Positions 21,231-29,657 of a stretch of 30,177 bases of DNA are shown piece after piece. Made by a program: the position numbers and the translations under genes. The notes beneath the pieces are model-generated. The model worked only from the letters and a program-made list of their open reading frames with translations. It was not told where the DNA came from and made no database searches. Source of the DNA: QHCE01 sp041743105 (lineage in GTDB: Bacteria; Actinomycetota; Actinomycetes; Mycobacteriales; QHCE01); assembly GCA_041743105.1 (NCBI GenBank), contig JBGTNI010000053.1, forward strand, positions 1 to 30,177. The letters run 5' to 3'. Within the stretch, counting starts at the first letter, position 1. The number at the start of each line of letters is the position of its first letter.

Positions 21231-22199
21231 GTGGCATGGCTCACACGTAAGGCGGCGGCGACATGGAGGGCCGCGCGGCGGGCATGGAAGCGAAGTGAAT
21301 CGTGGTTTGCCCGGGTGCGGAAAGAGCGACCCTGGTTTGGTCACGCGGTGCGGGCCGGAGTTCGCTACAACGAAGCCAAGGGCAACCGTCTCGCCGCCGC
21401 GCTGACCTACCGCAGTTTCCTTGCGGTGTTTCCGGTGCTGCTGCTGGCGTTCTCCGTGTTGGGATTCGTGCTGCAAGGTAACGCCGACGCCACCCGTGAG
21501 GTTGCTGACTACCTGGAGCAGAACCTTCCCACGCTGCGGGTGGAGTCTATCGCCCAGCAGCGGCTAACGGCGGGGATCATCGGACTGATCGGGGTGCTGT
21601 TCGCGGGCTTGTCCTGGGTGGAAGAGGTACGCGCCGCGGTGCGGGCCATGTGGTGCAGAGAACAAGATCCCGGCTCATTGTGGTTGGCCAAGCTGGTAGA
21701 TGTGCTGGTCATGGTCCTGCTCGGCGTGGTGCTGGTCATCTCCGCTGTGGCAACATTCGCCTTCACGGCGGTGACCTCCGCTTTGCTGGCCTTCGTGGGC
21801 GTTCCGGCGCGAGGCGTCGGCTTTCAGGTGGTCAGTGTGATGCTGGCAATCGGCATCAACGTGGTGTTGGTGGCGTTACTGCTGAGCTTCGTGCCGCGGT
21901 TAATCATGCCGCTGCGCCGACTGTGGGTGCCGGCTTTGCTAGGTGGACTGGCCCTAGAGGCGTTGAAGCAGTTTGCGCAGCTTTTCGTCAGTTATGCGGT
22001 AACTAACCCCGCGTACGCGCTGGTGGCAACGGCGGTTGGCCTGTTGCTGTTCTTCAACTTCTTCAACCGGCTGTTGCTGTTCTGCGCGGCGATAACAGCT
22101 ACGAGCACGATCGGTGTGGTTCGCGATAAGCCGGTGCCCACCTTCCACGGGTGGCGCTTCATACGACGAGCAGCCAAGCGGGCCGGTAAACGCAACTGA
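21231..22199 (+). CDS. YihY/virulence factor BrkB family membrane protein
   Basis: About 322 residues with roughly six hydrophobic segments: FLAVFPVLLLAFSVLGFVL, a segment near GIIGLIGVLFAGL, VDVLVMVLLGVVLVISAVATFAFTAV, VSVMLAIGINVVLVALLL, LWVPALLGGLALEAL and ALVATAVGLLLFFNFFNRLLLFCA. The signature NRLAAALTYRSFLAVFPVLL near residue 50 is typical of YihY/BrkB proteins, inner-membrane proteins of uncertain, possibly transport-related function. The frame is open back into trpS, but GTG 21231, with AAGGG about 10 bases before, gives a normal N-terminus. trpS followed by a YihY gene is the order I recall from mycobacteria. Confidence 0.88.
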   Translation: MAWLTRKAAATWRAARRAWKRSESWFARVRKERPWFGHAVRAGVRYNEAKGNRLAAALTYRSFLAVFPVLLLAFSVLGFVLQGNADATREVADYLEQNLPTLRVESIAQQRLTAGIIGLIGVLFAGLSWVEEVRAAVRAMWCREQDPGSLWLAKLVDVLVMVLLGVVLVISAVATFAFTAVTSALLAFVGVPARGVGFQVVSVMLAIGINVVLVALLLSFVPRLIMPLRRLWVPALLGGLALEALKQFAQLFVSYAVTNPAYALVATAVGLLLFFNFFNRLLLFCAAITATSTIGVVRDKPVPTFHGWRFIRRAAKRAGKRN

Positions 22200-22244
22200 G
22201 TTCCGGTCTTGCCGTGTCCGAAGCGAAGCGTTAGGCAACGTTGG

Positions 22245-22631
22245 TTAGACGCGGTGTATGTGGATGCGAGCCTTGATGGCATCGGCGATACGAGCGACGT
22301 CATCGGGGTCGCTGGTGACGACTAAGGCACGCCCACCCAGCTTCGCGGCGGTAACGACTACGGTGGCGTGCACGATGTCGCTACTTCCAGATGCCGCACA
22401 TGCTTTGCCTGCCTCGCGGGCGACGTCTTCGAAGAGAGGTAGGATTTTGCAGCCTCTTAATAGGCGGGAAGGCTCGGCTTGTGGACCACCGCGCCATGCC
22501 TGAGCCAGTACCGCGACGGACACCAGGATTAGCTCGCCGGAGGCTAGAGCTTCATCGTGTAATGCCCAGAGTTTCCGGTCTCGTTTTCCGGCCGCCAATA
22601 ACGCTCCGGTGTCGTAGACGATTCCGGCCAC
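22245..22631 (-). CDS. vapC: VapC-type PIN-domain toxin
   Basis: 128 residues. VYDTGALLAAGKRDRKLW carries the first catalytic Asp. VLAQAWRGGPQAEPSRLL is typical of a mycobacterial-type VapC subgroup, SSDIVHATVVVTAA has the central Asp, and VTSDPDDVARIA the last acidic group. All expected acidic residues are present, so this toxin looks active. The GTG start at 22631 overlaps the antitoxin TAG by one base, giving a coupled operon. It is convergent with the YihY-type gene, 45 bases apart. Confidence 0.92.
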   Translation of the reverse strand: MAGIVYDTGALLAAGKRDRKLWALHDEALASGELILVSVAVLAQAWRGGPQAEPSRLLRGCKILPLFEDVAREAGKACAASGSSDIVHATVVVTAAKLGGRALVVTSDPDDVARIADAIKARIHIHRV

Positions 22632-22888
22632 TAGCTCGCTATCGACTCGGGTATTCCCAGCCTGGCCTCTTCTAGAACGCTACGAGCGCGACGCCGGTCT
22701 TGCGTTGTGAGGGGTCCATGTTCGGCTTCGAACTCGGCGACGGCTCGGCGACCGTCTTTAACCCGTGCGGCGTGCTCACTGGCCTCGGCGATCCACTCGG
22801 AGACACTCATGCCAGCTTGGGCTGCTTCCGCGCGTATGTATTGTTCGGTGTCGGCTGGTAAGGAAATCGATAGTCTGCGAACTGTCAT
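22631..22888 (-). CDS. vapB: VapB-type ribbon-helix-helix antitoxin
   Basis: 85 residues beginning MTVRRLSISLPADTEQYIRA, a ribbon-helix-helix DNA-binding arm, followed by GMSVSEWIAEASEHAARVKDG. The C-terminal helix-rich tail (DRRRARSVLEEARLGIPES) should bind the toxin encoded by the overlapping downstream gene. Start ATG 22888; the leader is short and lacks a strong ribosome-binding site. Confidence 0.92.
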   Translation of the reverse strand: MTVRRLSISLPADTEQYIRAEAAQAGMSVSEWIAEASEHAARVKDGRRAVAEFEAEHGPLTTQDRRRARSVLEEARLGIPESIAS

Positions 22889-22895
22889 GCCTACA

Positions 22896-22913
22896 GCGTA
22901 CGCCGCGATAATA
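22896..22913 (-). promoter_or_regulatory. Likely vapBC promoter with palindrome
   Basis: On the minus strand TATTAT (22913-22908) is a good -10, about 20 bases before the antitoxin ATG. The perfect palindrome GCGTACGC (22896-22903) lies at the expected transcription start, where an autorepressor would bind. No -35 is assigned. Confidence 0.5.
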
Positions 22914-22978
22914 CTGCCGTGTTACTCCAAGCCCATTAGTGTCTAGCTCAGCTCGGGCAGCAAGACATACGTTTTCGC

Positions 22979-23833
22979 TTATTGCTCTTGCTTCGTGCGT
23001 TGTTTGGCTTGCTTAGCGTTGCGGCGTTCGATGCGCCGAGTGGCCGCGCTAGCCCGATCGGCTTTCTCCGTCGCGGTCCGGGCCGCATCCTTCGCGGCGC
23101 GGACCTGCCTGCCGACCCGGACCGAGCGCGCCCGCCTATGGGGGTTTCGATGCGGTCGTTGCGTAATACGTGGCGTTCCGATTGCCCCGATCAGGTAGCG
23201 TTGCAGGCCGGAATGGCAGCTGGTGAGTCGTTCCAGCGCGCCGCTGAGGGCTTGCTTGGCCTGCCCGAGCAGGCCCGCCACCACATTGAGCTCCTGAGCT
23301 TGCCAGTGCAGGGAGCCGTGCTGGCGCATCGCCACATTGGCCATGCCGACTCGGGCACGCTCGAGCTGGTCTATACCGGGATGCAGCGTCGCGGGATCCA
23401 AGAGCGACACGCATTGCCGGCCGAATACCGCGATGTCGACTAGGCGGTGCGTTCTCGGGAGGTTAGGTACCGGTTGTGGCGTAGGCATCGGCGCGGTAGT
23501 CGCGCTGCGATCGATGCCGCCGAGACCGGCCCGACGGGCGTGGGCGTCGAGCCGCCCCAGCGCCATCACGATCAGCTTGGCCGTCTCGTGGAGACCTTCG
23601 CGAACGATGGCGCAGTCACGTAACACTTCGTCTGGCTCCCGCCAGGCCGATCCGGCGAGCACCCGCTGCATGCTCACACGAAGCTGATCCATCGCGTGCG
23701 CCCGCAACGTGAACCATGTCGGTGCTGGTATCGCAGTCACGCTGTTTCGCAGTACCGCGCCCTCCACGCAGCCGCCGGGAGCGTGGTTGGCTGGGCGTGC
23801 AACGCTGGAGAGCGGCGGACCCGACATGGCCAT
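22979..23833 (-). CDS. Hypothetical protein, helix-rich with basic C-terminus
   Basis: 284 codons; no family recognised. The strand choice rests on strongly GC-rich third positions in this frame and on the absence of a better frame opposite. The middle part looks helical (MDQLRVSMQRVLAGSAW, LRDCAIVREGLHETAKLIVMAL, LHWQAQELNVVAGLLGQAKQ). The last ~70 residues are extremely rich in Arg/Lys/Ala (VRAAKDAARTATEKADRAS, RRIERRNAKQAKQRTKQEQ), suggesting a coiled coil or nucleic-acid contact. The true start may be downstream, for instance the Met at about 23692 (MDQLRV), because the first ~45 residues are low-complexity. It is divergent from the BMP lipoprotein gene. Confidence 0.62.
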   Translation of the reverse strand: MAMSGPPLSSVARPANHAPGGCVEGAVLRNSVTAIPAPTWFTLRAHAMDQLRVSMQRVLAGSAWREPDEVLRDCAIVREGLHETAKLIVMALGRLDAHARRAGLGGIDRSATTAPMPTPQPVPNLPRTHRLVDIAVFGRQCVSLLDPATLHPGIDQLERARVGMANVAMRQHGSLHWQAQELNVVAGLLGQAKQALSGALERLTSCHSGLQRYLIGAIGTPRITQRPHRNPHRRARSVRVGRQVRAAKDAARTATEKADRASAATRRIERRNAKQAKQRTKQEQ

Positions 23834-23991
23834 GACCTTGACCTTACCTACTGAGCGTTCCGCGGCCCGGGTCTATTGCCACGCGATGTGCCTGCGAATG
23901 GTGTCGGTGCCGCTACTACGCTGCACAGTGTCCAACGAGCTGCCCAAACGAGCCGTGCCCAGCGACGACGCTGGCGAGGAGGTCATACATC

Positions 23992-25047
23992 GTGAATTCC
24001 GCCCGGTGGTTGCTGCTTGCCACGGTGATCGGGATCGCCGCTACCAGTGCGTGTGGCAGCCCCATCCCCACCGCCTCCGACAGCGGGGTAGACGTCGGTA
24101 TCGCGCTGGCTGTGGGTGACCGTGGCGACAAGGGGGTCAATGATCTTTCCTCTGGCGGCCTTCATCGTGCGCAGCGCCGGATCGGTGTCGATTTCTCTAG
24201 CGCAATGCTGCCTCAGCATGGTGACCAACGTGCCGAACGGCTGAACGGGCTCGTCGAGAATGGTCTCAGCCCCGTTATCGCCGTCGGGGAAGGTTACGCC
24301 GCGGACCTTGCCGGAGTGGCTCGCCAACACAACGGCACGACGTTTGCGATCGTGGACTCCACGGAGCCTCGCGGCGGTAACATCGTCAACCTTGTCTTCG
24401 CCGCAGAACAGGGCAGCTATCTGATGGGCGTCGCCGCCGCGCGTCAGAGCATCACCGATCGTGTGGGTTTTATCGGCGGCAGCAACGATGTGCGGACACG
24501 CCGCTATCATGTGGGTTTCGTCGCCGGGGTTAAGTCAGTATCGCCCACCACCAAGGTCGACGTACGCTTTGTCGCGGAGACAGCGGTTGAGATCGGTCAG
24601 ACTAGCCGGCTGGGCCGCAACTCGCCGACTGTTGCCCGAGAGAAGGCCGAGCAACTGTTACGAGGCGGCGCCGACGTGCTGTATCACGCTGCCGGCAACA
24701 GCGGCTCCGGGGTTTTCGAGGCGGTTGTCAGCGCACGTGCCCGAGGCAATCGCAGCGTGTGGGCGATCGGCTCGGATACCGATCAGTATCTCGTCGCCAC
24801 CGCGGCGCAGAAAGAGACCATCCTGACCTCCATGGTCAAGCGGGTGGACAACGCGGTGTATGCGTTTGTCGCCGACTATGTCGACGGAGGCGTGAACTCT
24901 GGTCTTCGTCGGTTCACTCTGGCCGATGGCGGCATGAGCTTTGCCACCTCTGGCGGGTATCTGGCTAATTTCAAACTCCTCGATGAGCTCCAACGGGTGC
25001 AAGCCGACATTGCGGAAGGTCGAATAACGGTGCCCTCTAGTGTGTAG
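23992..25047 (+). CDS. BMP-family substrate-binding lipoprotein
   Basis: 351-residue Bmp/Med-family (PnrA-like) protein, the extracellular binding component of nucleoside ABC importers. The N-terminus is a lipoprotein signal: Arg5, then hydrophobic WLLLATVIGIAA and a lipobox ending ATSAC with Cys21 as lipid anchor. The body shows VGIALAVGDRGDKGVNDLS, FAIVDSTEP, FAAEQGSYLMGVAAA, VGFIGGSNDVRTRRYHVGFVAGV, ADVLYHAAGNSGSGVFEA and WAIGSDTDQY, characteristic of the family's purine-nucleoside pocket. GTG 23992 follows a GAGGAGG ribosome-binding site. The adenosine deaminase gene starts two bases after its stop, so the pair is an operon for nucleoside uptake and use. No ATPase or permease genes are in the window. 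Confidence 0.9.
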   Translation: MNSARWLLLATVIGIAATSACGSPIPTASDSGVDVGIALAVGDRGDKGVNDLSSGGLHRAQRRIGVDFSSAMLPQHGDQRAERLNGLVENGLSPVIAVGEGYAADLAGVARQHNGTTFAIVDSTEPRGGNIVNLVFAAEQGSYLMGVAAARQSITDRVGFIGGSNDVRTRRYHVGFVAGVKSVSPTTKVDVRFVAETAVEIGQTSRLGRNSPTVAREKAEQLLRGGADVLYHAAGNSGSGVFEAVVSARARGNRSVWAIGSDTDQYLVATAAQKETILTSMVKRVDNAVYAFVADYVDGGVNSGLRRFTLADGGMSFATSGGYLANFKLLDELQRVQADIAEGRITVPSSV

Positions 25048-25049
25048 CG

Positions 25050-26177
25050 GTGACTTCATTGCGGGGAACGACACCGTCCGAGGCGGCGCTTCGCGCCGCA
25101 CCCAAAGTCCTGCTCCACGATCATCTCGATGGCGGCTTGCGACCAGCCACGTTGGTGGAGCTTGCCGCTAAGCACGATGTCGCGCTGCCGAGCACTGACC
25201 CCAGTGAGTTAGCAGCGCATATCCAACGCGGCGCGGCGTCGGGCTCGCTAGTGCGCTACCTGGAGCCGTTCGGCTACACCGTCGCCGTGCTGCAGACGCA
25301 GGAGGCACTAGCACGTGTAGCAGCCGAGTGCGTGCTCGACCTTGCCGCGGACGGCGTGATGTACGCCGAGATCCGGTTTGCTCCCGAGCTGTCTACCGCT
25401 TCGGGGCTGAGTCTGACAGACGTGGTGGAGGCGGCGCTGGAGGGTCTGCAACGCGGGACGCAACAGGCGCAAGCGAACGGACACAGCGTCGTTGCGCGGG
25501 CATTGTTGTGCGCGATGCGCCAGGAGTCGCGCTCCCGAGAGATCGCGGAGCTCACCGCGGCCTACTACGAGGCAGACACCGGAGTCGTGGGGTTCGATAT
25601 CGCCGGCCCCGAAGCGGGTTTTCCGCCGGGCGATCATGCCGATGCGTTCACGGTGCTGCGGGAGGCCGGGGTGCCGTTCACCGTGCATGCCGGGGAGGCC
25701 GCCGGGCTGGACAGCATCACCGATGCGCTGGACGTGGGTGCGTACCGGCTGGGGCACGGCGTGCACCTATCGGCGGACCTGACCGCCACCGACGATGCTG
25801 TAAGCGGTGGAACTTTGCTGGGACCAGTTGCCACGCGGGTAGCCGTGGCCGACATCACCTTGGAACTCTGCCCTAAATCCAATGTGGACACGGGCGCGGT
25901 GCCATTACTCGCTGAGCACCCGTTCTATGTGCTGGACCGCGCCGGGGTACCGGTGACGGTGAACACCGACAACCGATTGATGAGCGGAACCTCCATGACC
26001 GAGGAGTTCGGTCGGCTCAGCACGCAGTTCGGTTATGGTTTGGCCGAGCTCGAACGACTGACAAAAGTAGCCATGAGGGGGGCGTTTGTGCCCCAGGCGC
26101 TGCGGCACAGCATCATCGCAGAGCGCATCATTCCCGGCTATGCGGCCGCTCGCGCCCTGGACGTAGCAGGACGGTAG
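25050..26177 (+). CDS. add: Adenosine deaminase
   Basis: 375-residue zinc hydrolase converting adenosine to inosine (and deoxyadenosine to deoxyinosine) in purine salvage. Visible motifs are LLHDHLDGGLRP (His23 and His25, zinc ligands), MYAEIRFAPE, FDIAGPEAGFPPGDHADAF, the catalytic HAGEAAG (His213, Glu216) and YRLGHGVHL. Then come LELCPKSNVDTGAV and VTVNTDNRLMSGTSM, where the zinc/substrate Asp resides; NTDNRLMS is the usual actinobacterial version. Starts with GTG 25050, two bases after the lipoprotein stop, hence translationally coupled. The 3' neighbour is convergent. Confidence 0.96.
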   Translation: MTSLRGTTPSEAALRAAPKVLLHDHLDGGLRPATLVELAAKHDVALPSTDPSELAAHIQRGAASGSLVRYLEPFGYTVAVLQTQEALARVAAECVLDLAADGVMYAEIRFAPELSTASGLSLTDVVEAALEGLQRGTQQAQANGHSVVARALLCAMRQESRSREIAELTAAYYEADTGVVGFDIAGPEAGFPPGDHADAFTVLREAGVPFTVHAGEAAGLDSITDALDVGAYRLGHGVHLSADLTATDDAVSGGTLLGPVATRVAVADITLELCPKSNVDTGAVPLLAEHPFYVLDRAGVPVTVNTDNRLMSGTSMTEEFGRLSTQFGYGLAELERLTKVAMRGAFVPQALRHSIIAERIIPGYAAARALDVAGR

Positions 26178-26218
26178 CACTCTACGGCTGTACTTTGTGT
26201 CGCCTCAGCGGTATGGGT

Positions 26219-27175
26219 TCAGCCGTGCCACTGCACGGCGCCAGCGATCTTGCCGATCACGCCTCGCCAGGCCAGCGCCACTTGTTCGGGCTTGATGCTA
26301 CGCAGTCGTCGTCGAGCCCAGAATCCTCCGTCTCGCAGCGCATCGTCGAGGGTGTCCAGTGGCGATCCTGGGCTCAGAGCAGCAAGCGCGTCGCGGAGCC
26401 CGCAAGCGTAGGTGATGTCTCTGGCGATCTCGGCGGCACTGATCAGCAGGTCGGCATCCCATACGTCGCGGCCGCCTCGCAGGTTACGCACCACCAGGTC
26501 CAGTTCATAGCGATTCTCGTCGGCCGGCGCGATCAACTCCGGTTTTAGGGCCTCTTTGATCTGGGTAAATGCCTCAACCTCGGCCAGGTCGTGCGGCGCC
26601 GCCGAAGTCACGAAGTCAACCAGTGCGCGCGCGGTGCGGAACACGTGCAGCGTGCCCTCGTGGGCCAACATCACGGCTTCTTCGCGTTCTTCGCCGACCG
26701 GCTCTTCCTCGGGTGAGTCGAAGTCGGGCTCTTCGGGCTCGTGGCTGTCGGCCTGGGAGCTCGATCCCTTGGACGGAGGGGGATCATCGGGTTCGTCGTC
26801 GGGAACTCGCACCGTCTCGGGTAGCTCAAGCTCGTCGTCGAACTCATCGGGTTCTGGTTCCGGCTCGGGTTCTGGCTCAGGGTAGAACATCGCCATGCGG
26901 TAGTGACGTAGCGTGAAGCCGACATGCCCTCCAGCATTGCCGCCCGCGCCGCCGGGCAGCGCGATCTCCACCAGCTCGATGTCGGTATCGTCCCAGAATC
27001 GCACGACCTCATCGGTGCGCTCATAGTCCGGCTCTTCATCGCCGGGTGTAAACGTGCCCGGCGTACCGGGCTCGATTTCGGCGCTTAGCGCCGCCGTATC
27101 GGCTTTCTCGGCCAACGCTTTGCGCCGCCGTTCCGCGGCTTGTTGCTGTGCGCGTTGCTTAGATCGCTGTGCCAC
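26219..27175 (-). CDS. Conserved actinobacterial acidic protein of unknown function
   Basis: 318 residues, no recognised domain. It has a basic N-terminus (MAQRSKQRAQQQAAERRRKA). A 60-residue globular-looking segment follows, with VVRFWDDTDIELVEIALPGG and VGFTLRHYRMAMFYPEPE. Then comes a very acidic, low-complexity linker starting with six Pro-Glu repeats and containing DEFDDELELPE and EPEEPDFDSPEEE. The C-terminal ~130 residues look folded (EGTLHVFRTARALVDFVTSAAPHDL, WDADLLISAAEIARDITYACGL). The position between add and upp matches a conserved hypothetical gene I recall in the mycobacterial upp/add neighbourhood. A cytoplasmic location is likely, as no signal or membrane segment is present. 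Function unknown. Confidence 0.82.
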   Translation of the reverse strand: MAQRSKQRAQQQAAERRRKALAEKADTAALSAEIEPGTPGTFTPGDEEPDYERTDEVVRFWDDTDIELVEIALPGGAGGNAGGHVGFTLRHYRMAMFYPEPEPEPEPEPDEFDDELELPETVRVPDDEPDDPPPSKGSSSQADSHEPEEPDFDSPEEEPVGEEREEAVMLAHEGTLHVFRTARALVDFVTSAAPHDLAEVEAFTQIKEALKPELIAPADENRYELDLVVRNLRGGRDVWDADLLISAAEIARDITYACGLRDALAALSPGSPLDTLDDALRDGGFWARRRLRSIKPEQVALAWRGVIGKIAGAVQWHG

Positions 27176-27235
27176 GTGGTCCTCCGGCGTTGCGGATGTC
27201 GCTACTGAGCTTTTGCCAGGGTACGCGACACTGGG

Positions 27236-28078
27236 TTAGCGAGTTCTCCGCTGGCACCAGGTGCGCGATTCGGGGTGCACCGCGAGTGCGAACATGGCGA
27301 ACAGCACCAGAATCTGAGCCAGCTGGCCGATGTGGAACAGCAGCGGATATGGCAGGAAAAGTAGGTAGGCCACTCCGGCCATACCGAAGGCCGACAGCCA
27401 GACCAGCCGCCGCCACGCACTGCGCTTGCCGTTATGGAGTTGCCAGATCAAGAATGCGTAGATCAGTGCGACAACGACGTTGCCCCAGGCGCGAACCAGA
27501 AATGTGATTTCCAGCTGGTTCACCGCGGCCCGATCCGAGGCGAGGGGTTCGCGTCCCAGGGTGATTGCGATGAGTTCGTCGCTGATCACGATGGACAGCA
27601 ACGCGGCTATCACCGACAGCAGCAGATTTACGCCGAGCAGCGCAGATGCTGCTTTCAGGGTGCGTGGCATCTCGCCGGACTGTGCGCCATCCGCCGTGCT
27701 AGCTAGATTCGGGTCCGCTGGTAACGCCGGCATCGTGGTGAAGGTACCTGGTGCGTTTAGCGACACCACCGGGTTTCCGAACGACCGAGGGAGGGCGTCG
27801 GACTGCCACGTGGGTTGCCAACTGCGCTCTGGTCGCCACACCGCCGGCGCACTCATCGGAACCGCGATAGGTGGCGCCATCGCGCTCAGTGGCTGCGGGG
27901 GCGTCGGTGGGGTCGATACTGGTCGCGGTGGAACTTTGGCCCGACCGGAGGGCTTGTCCGACGCGGTTGTGGACGCGGTGACGCGTGCGCGGCCTCTTGC
28001 CGACTCCGCCCTATCCACCGATCTCACCATCCTTTTCGCGCCGCGGCTGGTGTGTACTGTGCCGCCGGAAGCCGACAT
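27236..28078 (-). CDS. Membrane protein with proline-rich cytoplasmic region
   Basis: 280 codons. The first ~140 residues are low-complexity and rich in Pro, Ala, Ser and Arg (RPVSTPPTPPQPLSAMAPPI). Four hydrophobic segments follow: LLGVNLLLSVIAALLSIVI, VRAWGNVVVALIYAFLIWQL, LVWLSAFGMAGVAYLLFLPY and GQLAQILVLFAMFALAV. Small tetraspan proteins of this layout are common in actinobacteria near cell-envelope or housekeeping genes; no function is assigned. The start is uncertain within the first 40 codons. It is 60 bases downstream of nothing on its own strand except the divergent upp, and is followed by the acidic hypothetical gene in the same direction. Confidence 0.75.
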   Translation of the reverse strand: MSASGGTVHTSRGAKRMVRSVDRAESARGRARVTASTTASDKPSGRAKVPPRPVSTPPTPPQPLSAMAPPIAVPMSAPAVWRPERSWQPTWQSDALPRSFGNPVVSLNAPGTFTTMPALPADPNLASTADGAQSGEMPRTLKAASALLGVNLLLSVIAALLSIVISDELIAITLGREPLASDRAAVNQLEITFLVRAWGNVVVALIYAFLIWQLHNGKRSAWRRLVWLSAFGMAGVAYLLFLPYPLLFHIGQLAQILVLFAMFALAVHPESRTWCQRRTR

Positions 28079-28127
28079 CTGTTACGTCTGTCCTGAGATT
28101 ACGCTGTATCGAGTACCGTGAGCGGCC

Positions 28128-28751
28128 ATGGAACTCGCTGTGGTGGACCATCCATTGGCGGCCAGCCGGCTGACCGTGCTGCGAGATCTGAATAGCACCG
28201 CCGCGGAGTTCCGCTGCGCGCTGCGCGATCTGGCCATCATGCTGGTGTACGAGGCTAGTCGCAGGCTACCGACGCGGCAGATCGAGATCGCGACCCCACT
28301 CGTCACCACGACCGGTGTGCGTATCGGCAAGCCTCCGCTGTTGGTGCCGGTGCTGCGGGCCGGTCTCGGGATGGCCGAGGCCGCGTTGCAGCTGCTACCG
28401 GAGTCCGCGATGGGATTTGTCGGCCTCGCCCGCGACGAAACCACACTGCAACCCAGCGCATACCTGGAATCGCTTCCCGCCGATCTGAGCGGGCACACCG
28501 TCATGGTGCTCGATCCGATGCTGGCCACCGGTGGCTCGCTGGAGCACTGCCTCAGGCTGCTGACGTCACGGGGCGCGGATGACATCGTCGTGGTCTGTGC
28601 GCTGGCGGCACCGGAGGGCCTGGACCGCCTCCGTGCCGGCGGGTGGCCCGTCCGAGTCGTCACCGCAAGCGTCGATACGCGGCTCAACCAAGCGGGCTAT
28701 ATCGTGCCCGGACTTGGCGATGCGGGAGACAGGCAGTTCGGCGCCGTCTAA
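28128..28751 (+). CDS. upp: Uracil phosphoribosyltransferase
   Basis: 207 residues, cytoplasmic. It makes UMP from uracil and PRPP. The PRPP motif VMVLDPMLATGGSLEHCL is centred on Asp129. The N-terminal part has LRDLNSTAAEFRCALRDLAIMLVYEASRRLP and VLRAGLGMAEAALQLLP, and the uracil-binding C-terminal motif is YIVPGLGDAGDRQFG. Length is normal. It is divergent from the tetraspan membrane protein gene. Together with the BMP lipoprotein and adenosine deaminase genes it forms the salvage-pathway end of the window. Confidence 0.96.
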   Translation: MELAVVDHPLAASRLTVLRDLNSTAAEFRCALRDLAIMLVYEASRRLPTRQIEIATPLVTTTGVRIGKPPLLVPVLRAGLGMAEAALQLLPESAMGFVGLARDETTLQPSAYLESLPADLSGHTVMVLDPMLATGGSLEHCLRLLTSRGADDIVVVCALAAPEGLDRLRAGGWPVRVVTASVDTRLNQAGYIVPGLGDAGDRQFGAV

Positions 28752-28901
28752 GGCTCGGCCATGCCGGTTCTGATGGTTGAAGCGGAGGAACTCATCGTCC
28801 ATCTCACCTAGTACAGCCGGGGGTAGGACACTCATTGCCCATACTGGCAGGGTGCTTTTGATCTCGTCCGCTCGTTCCTGCCTCGGACGGGTGTGGGAAA
28901 C

Positions 28902-28936
28902 GTAGACTAGGCGCTACGGCACTGTGCCGAGTCTAC
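28902..28936. promoter_or_regulatory. Stem-loop upstream of hypothetical pair
   Basis: GTAGACT (28902-28908) pairs with AGTCTAC (28930-28936). Inside lies CGGCACTGTGCCG (28917-28929), a perfect odd palindrome adjacent to the outer arm. An 8-base bulge sits on one side. It lies 23 bases before the ATG at 28959, so it could be an operator or a 5'UTR structure. The rest of the 28752-28958 interval shows only a weak CGTCCG/CGGACG pair. Confidence 0.5.
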
Positions 28937-28958
28937 TGACTGTGAGCGAGGTTTCATC

Positions 28959-29657
28959 ATGGCTGTGCCGGTAGTTGCCGCAGCCGCGGCTGGCCGCGTC
29001 GCCTTGTTGGCCGGGCGGGTTATACCGGCCATCAGTCGTGTGGCGGGGCGACTAGGGCGATTTGGACAAGCCACCTACCGTGGTCAGCGCCTAGTCGGTG
29101 AACCTGACTCCGAGCAGTCGCCGCAGCTGATTCAGAGAGAAAGCTCCGGCTCTGCTTTCGGCACGGGCGTACTTGTAGGGGGCGCAGCCGTTGCTGGTGG
29201 TGTAGCGCTTGCCGACGCGCTCGACAATGACGCTCCCGCTCTTCAAGCTGTAGCCGCAGCCCCTTCGCAACCTGACCCCGCTGCTGCGCCCGCTGGTCCC
29301 GACGCGAGTAACTCAGGAATCTCACCGCCCGCTGATTCGGCGTTGGTCAGTGTGGATTACCCAGACCCGGCGGCCGGTAGGACGGAGGCGCCCACGTCGA
29401 GCATCGAACGCATGGATGTGATCCTGGCACCGAGTACCCGCCCGGTAACAACGTGGAAACCGTACGAATCTGGCACTCCTACTGTATGGGAGTCACGCCT
29501 AGGCCCGGCTCCAACAGCTAGTGAACAGCACCAGGTTGCAATAGACAATCCTAGCGATCCCATCAACGGTCCGAGGGCGCTGCGGGCTCAGACCGCGACA
29601 GCCACAGGTGTGGCTCCGTCCGGGACTGCCACGAGCGCACCGGTCATGGCCGCATGA
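28959..29657 (+). CDS. Hypothetical Ala/Pro-rich protein
   Basis: 232 residues, no recognised family. The N-terminus is Ala-rich and amphipathic (MAVPVVAAAAAGRVALLAGR, RVAGRLGRFGQATYRGQRLV). A single hydrophobic stretch TGVLVGGAAVAGGVALADAL at about residues 69-88 may be a membrane segment. The remainder is a low-complexity Pro/Ala/Ser/Thr region, likely disordered. Its TGA overlaps the next gene's ATG (ATGA), so both are co-translated. Composition is somewhat less GC-rich than in the neighbours. The layout (hydrophobic helix plus long disordered tail) could fit a surface, structural or phage/conjugation-associated protein, but nothing decides. Confidence 0.65.
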   Translation: MAVPVVAAAAAGRVALLAGRVIPAISRVAGRLGRFGQATYRGQRLVGEPDSEQSPQLIQRESSGSAFGTGVLVGGAAVAGGVALADALDNDAPALQAVAAAPSQPDPAAAPAGPDASNSGISPPADSALVSVDYPDPAAGRTEAPTSSIERMDVILAPSTRPVTTWKPYESGTPTVWESRLGPAPTASEQHQVAIDNPSDPINGPRALRAQTATATGVAPSGTATSAPVMAA

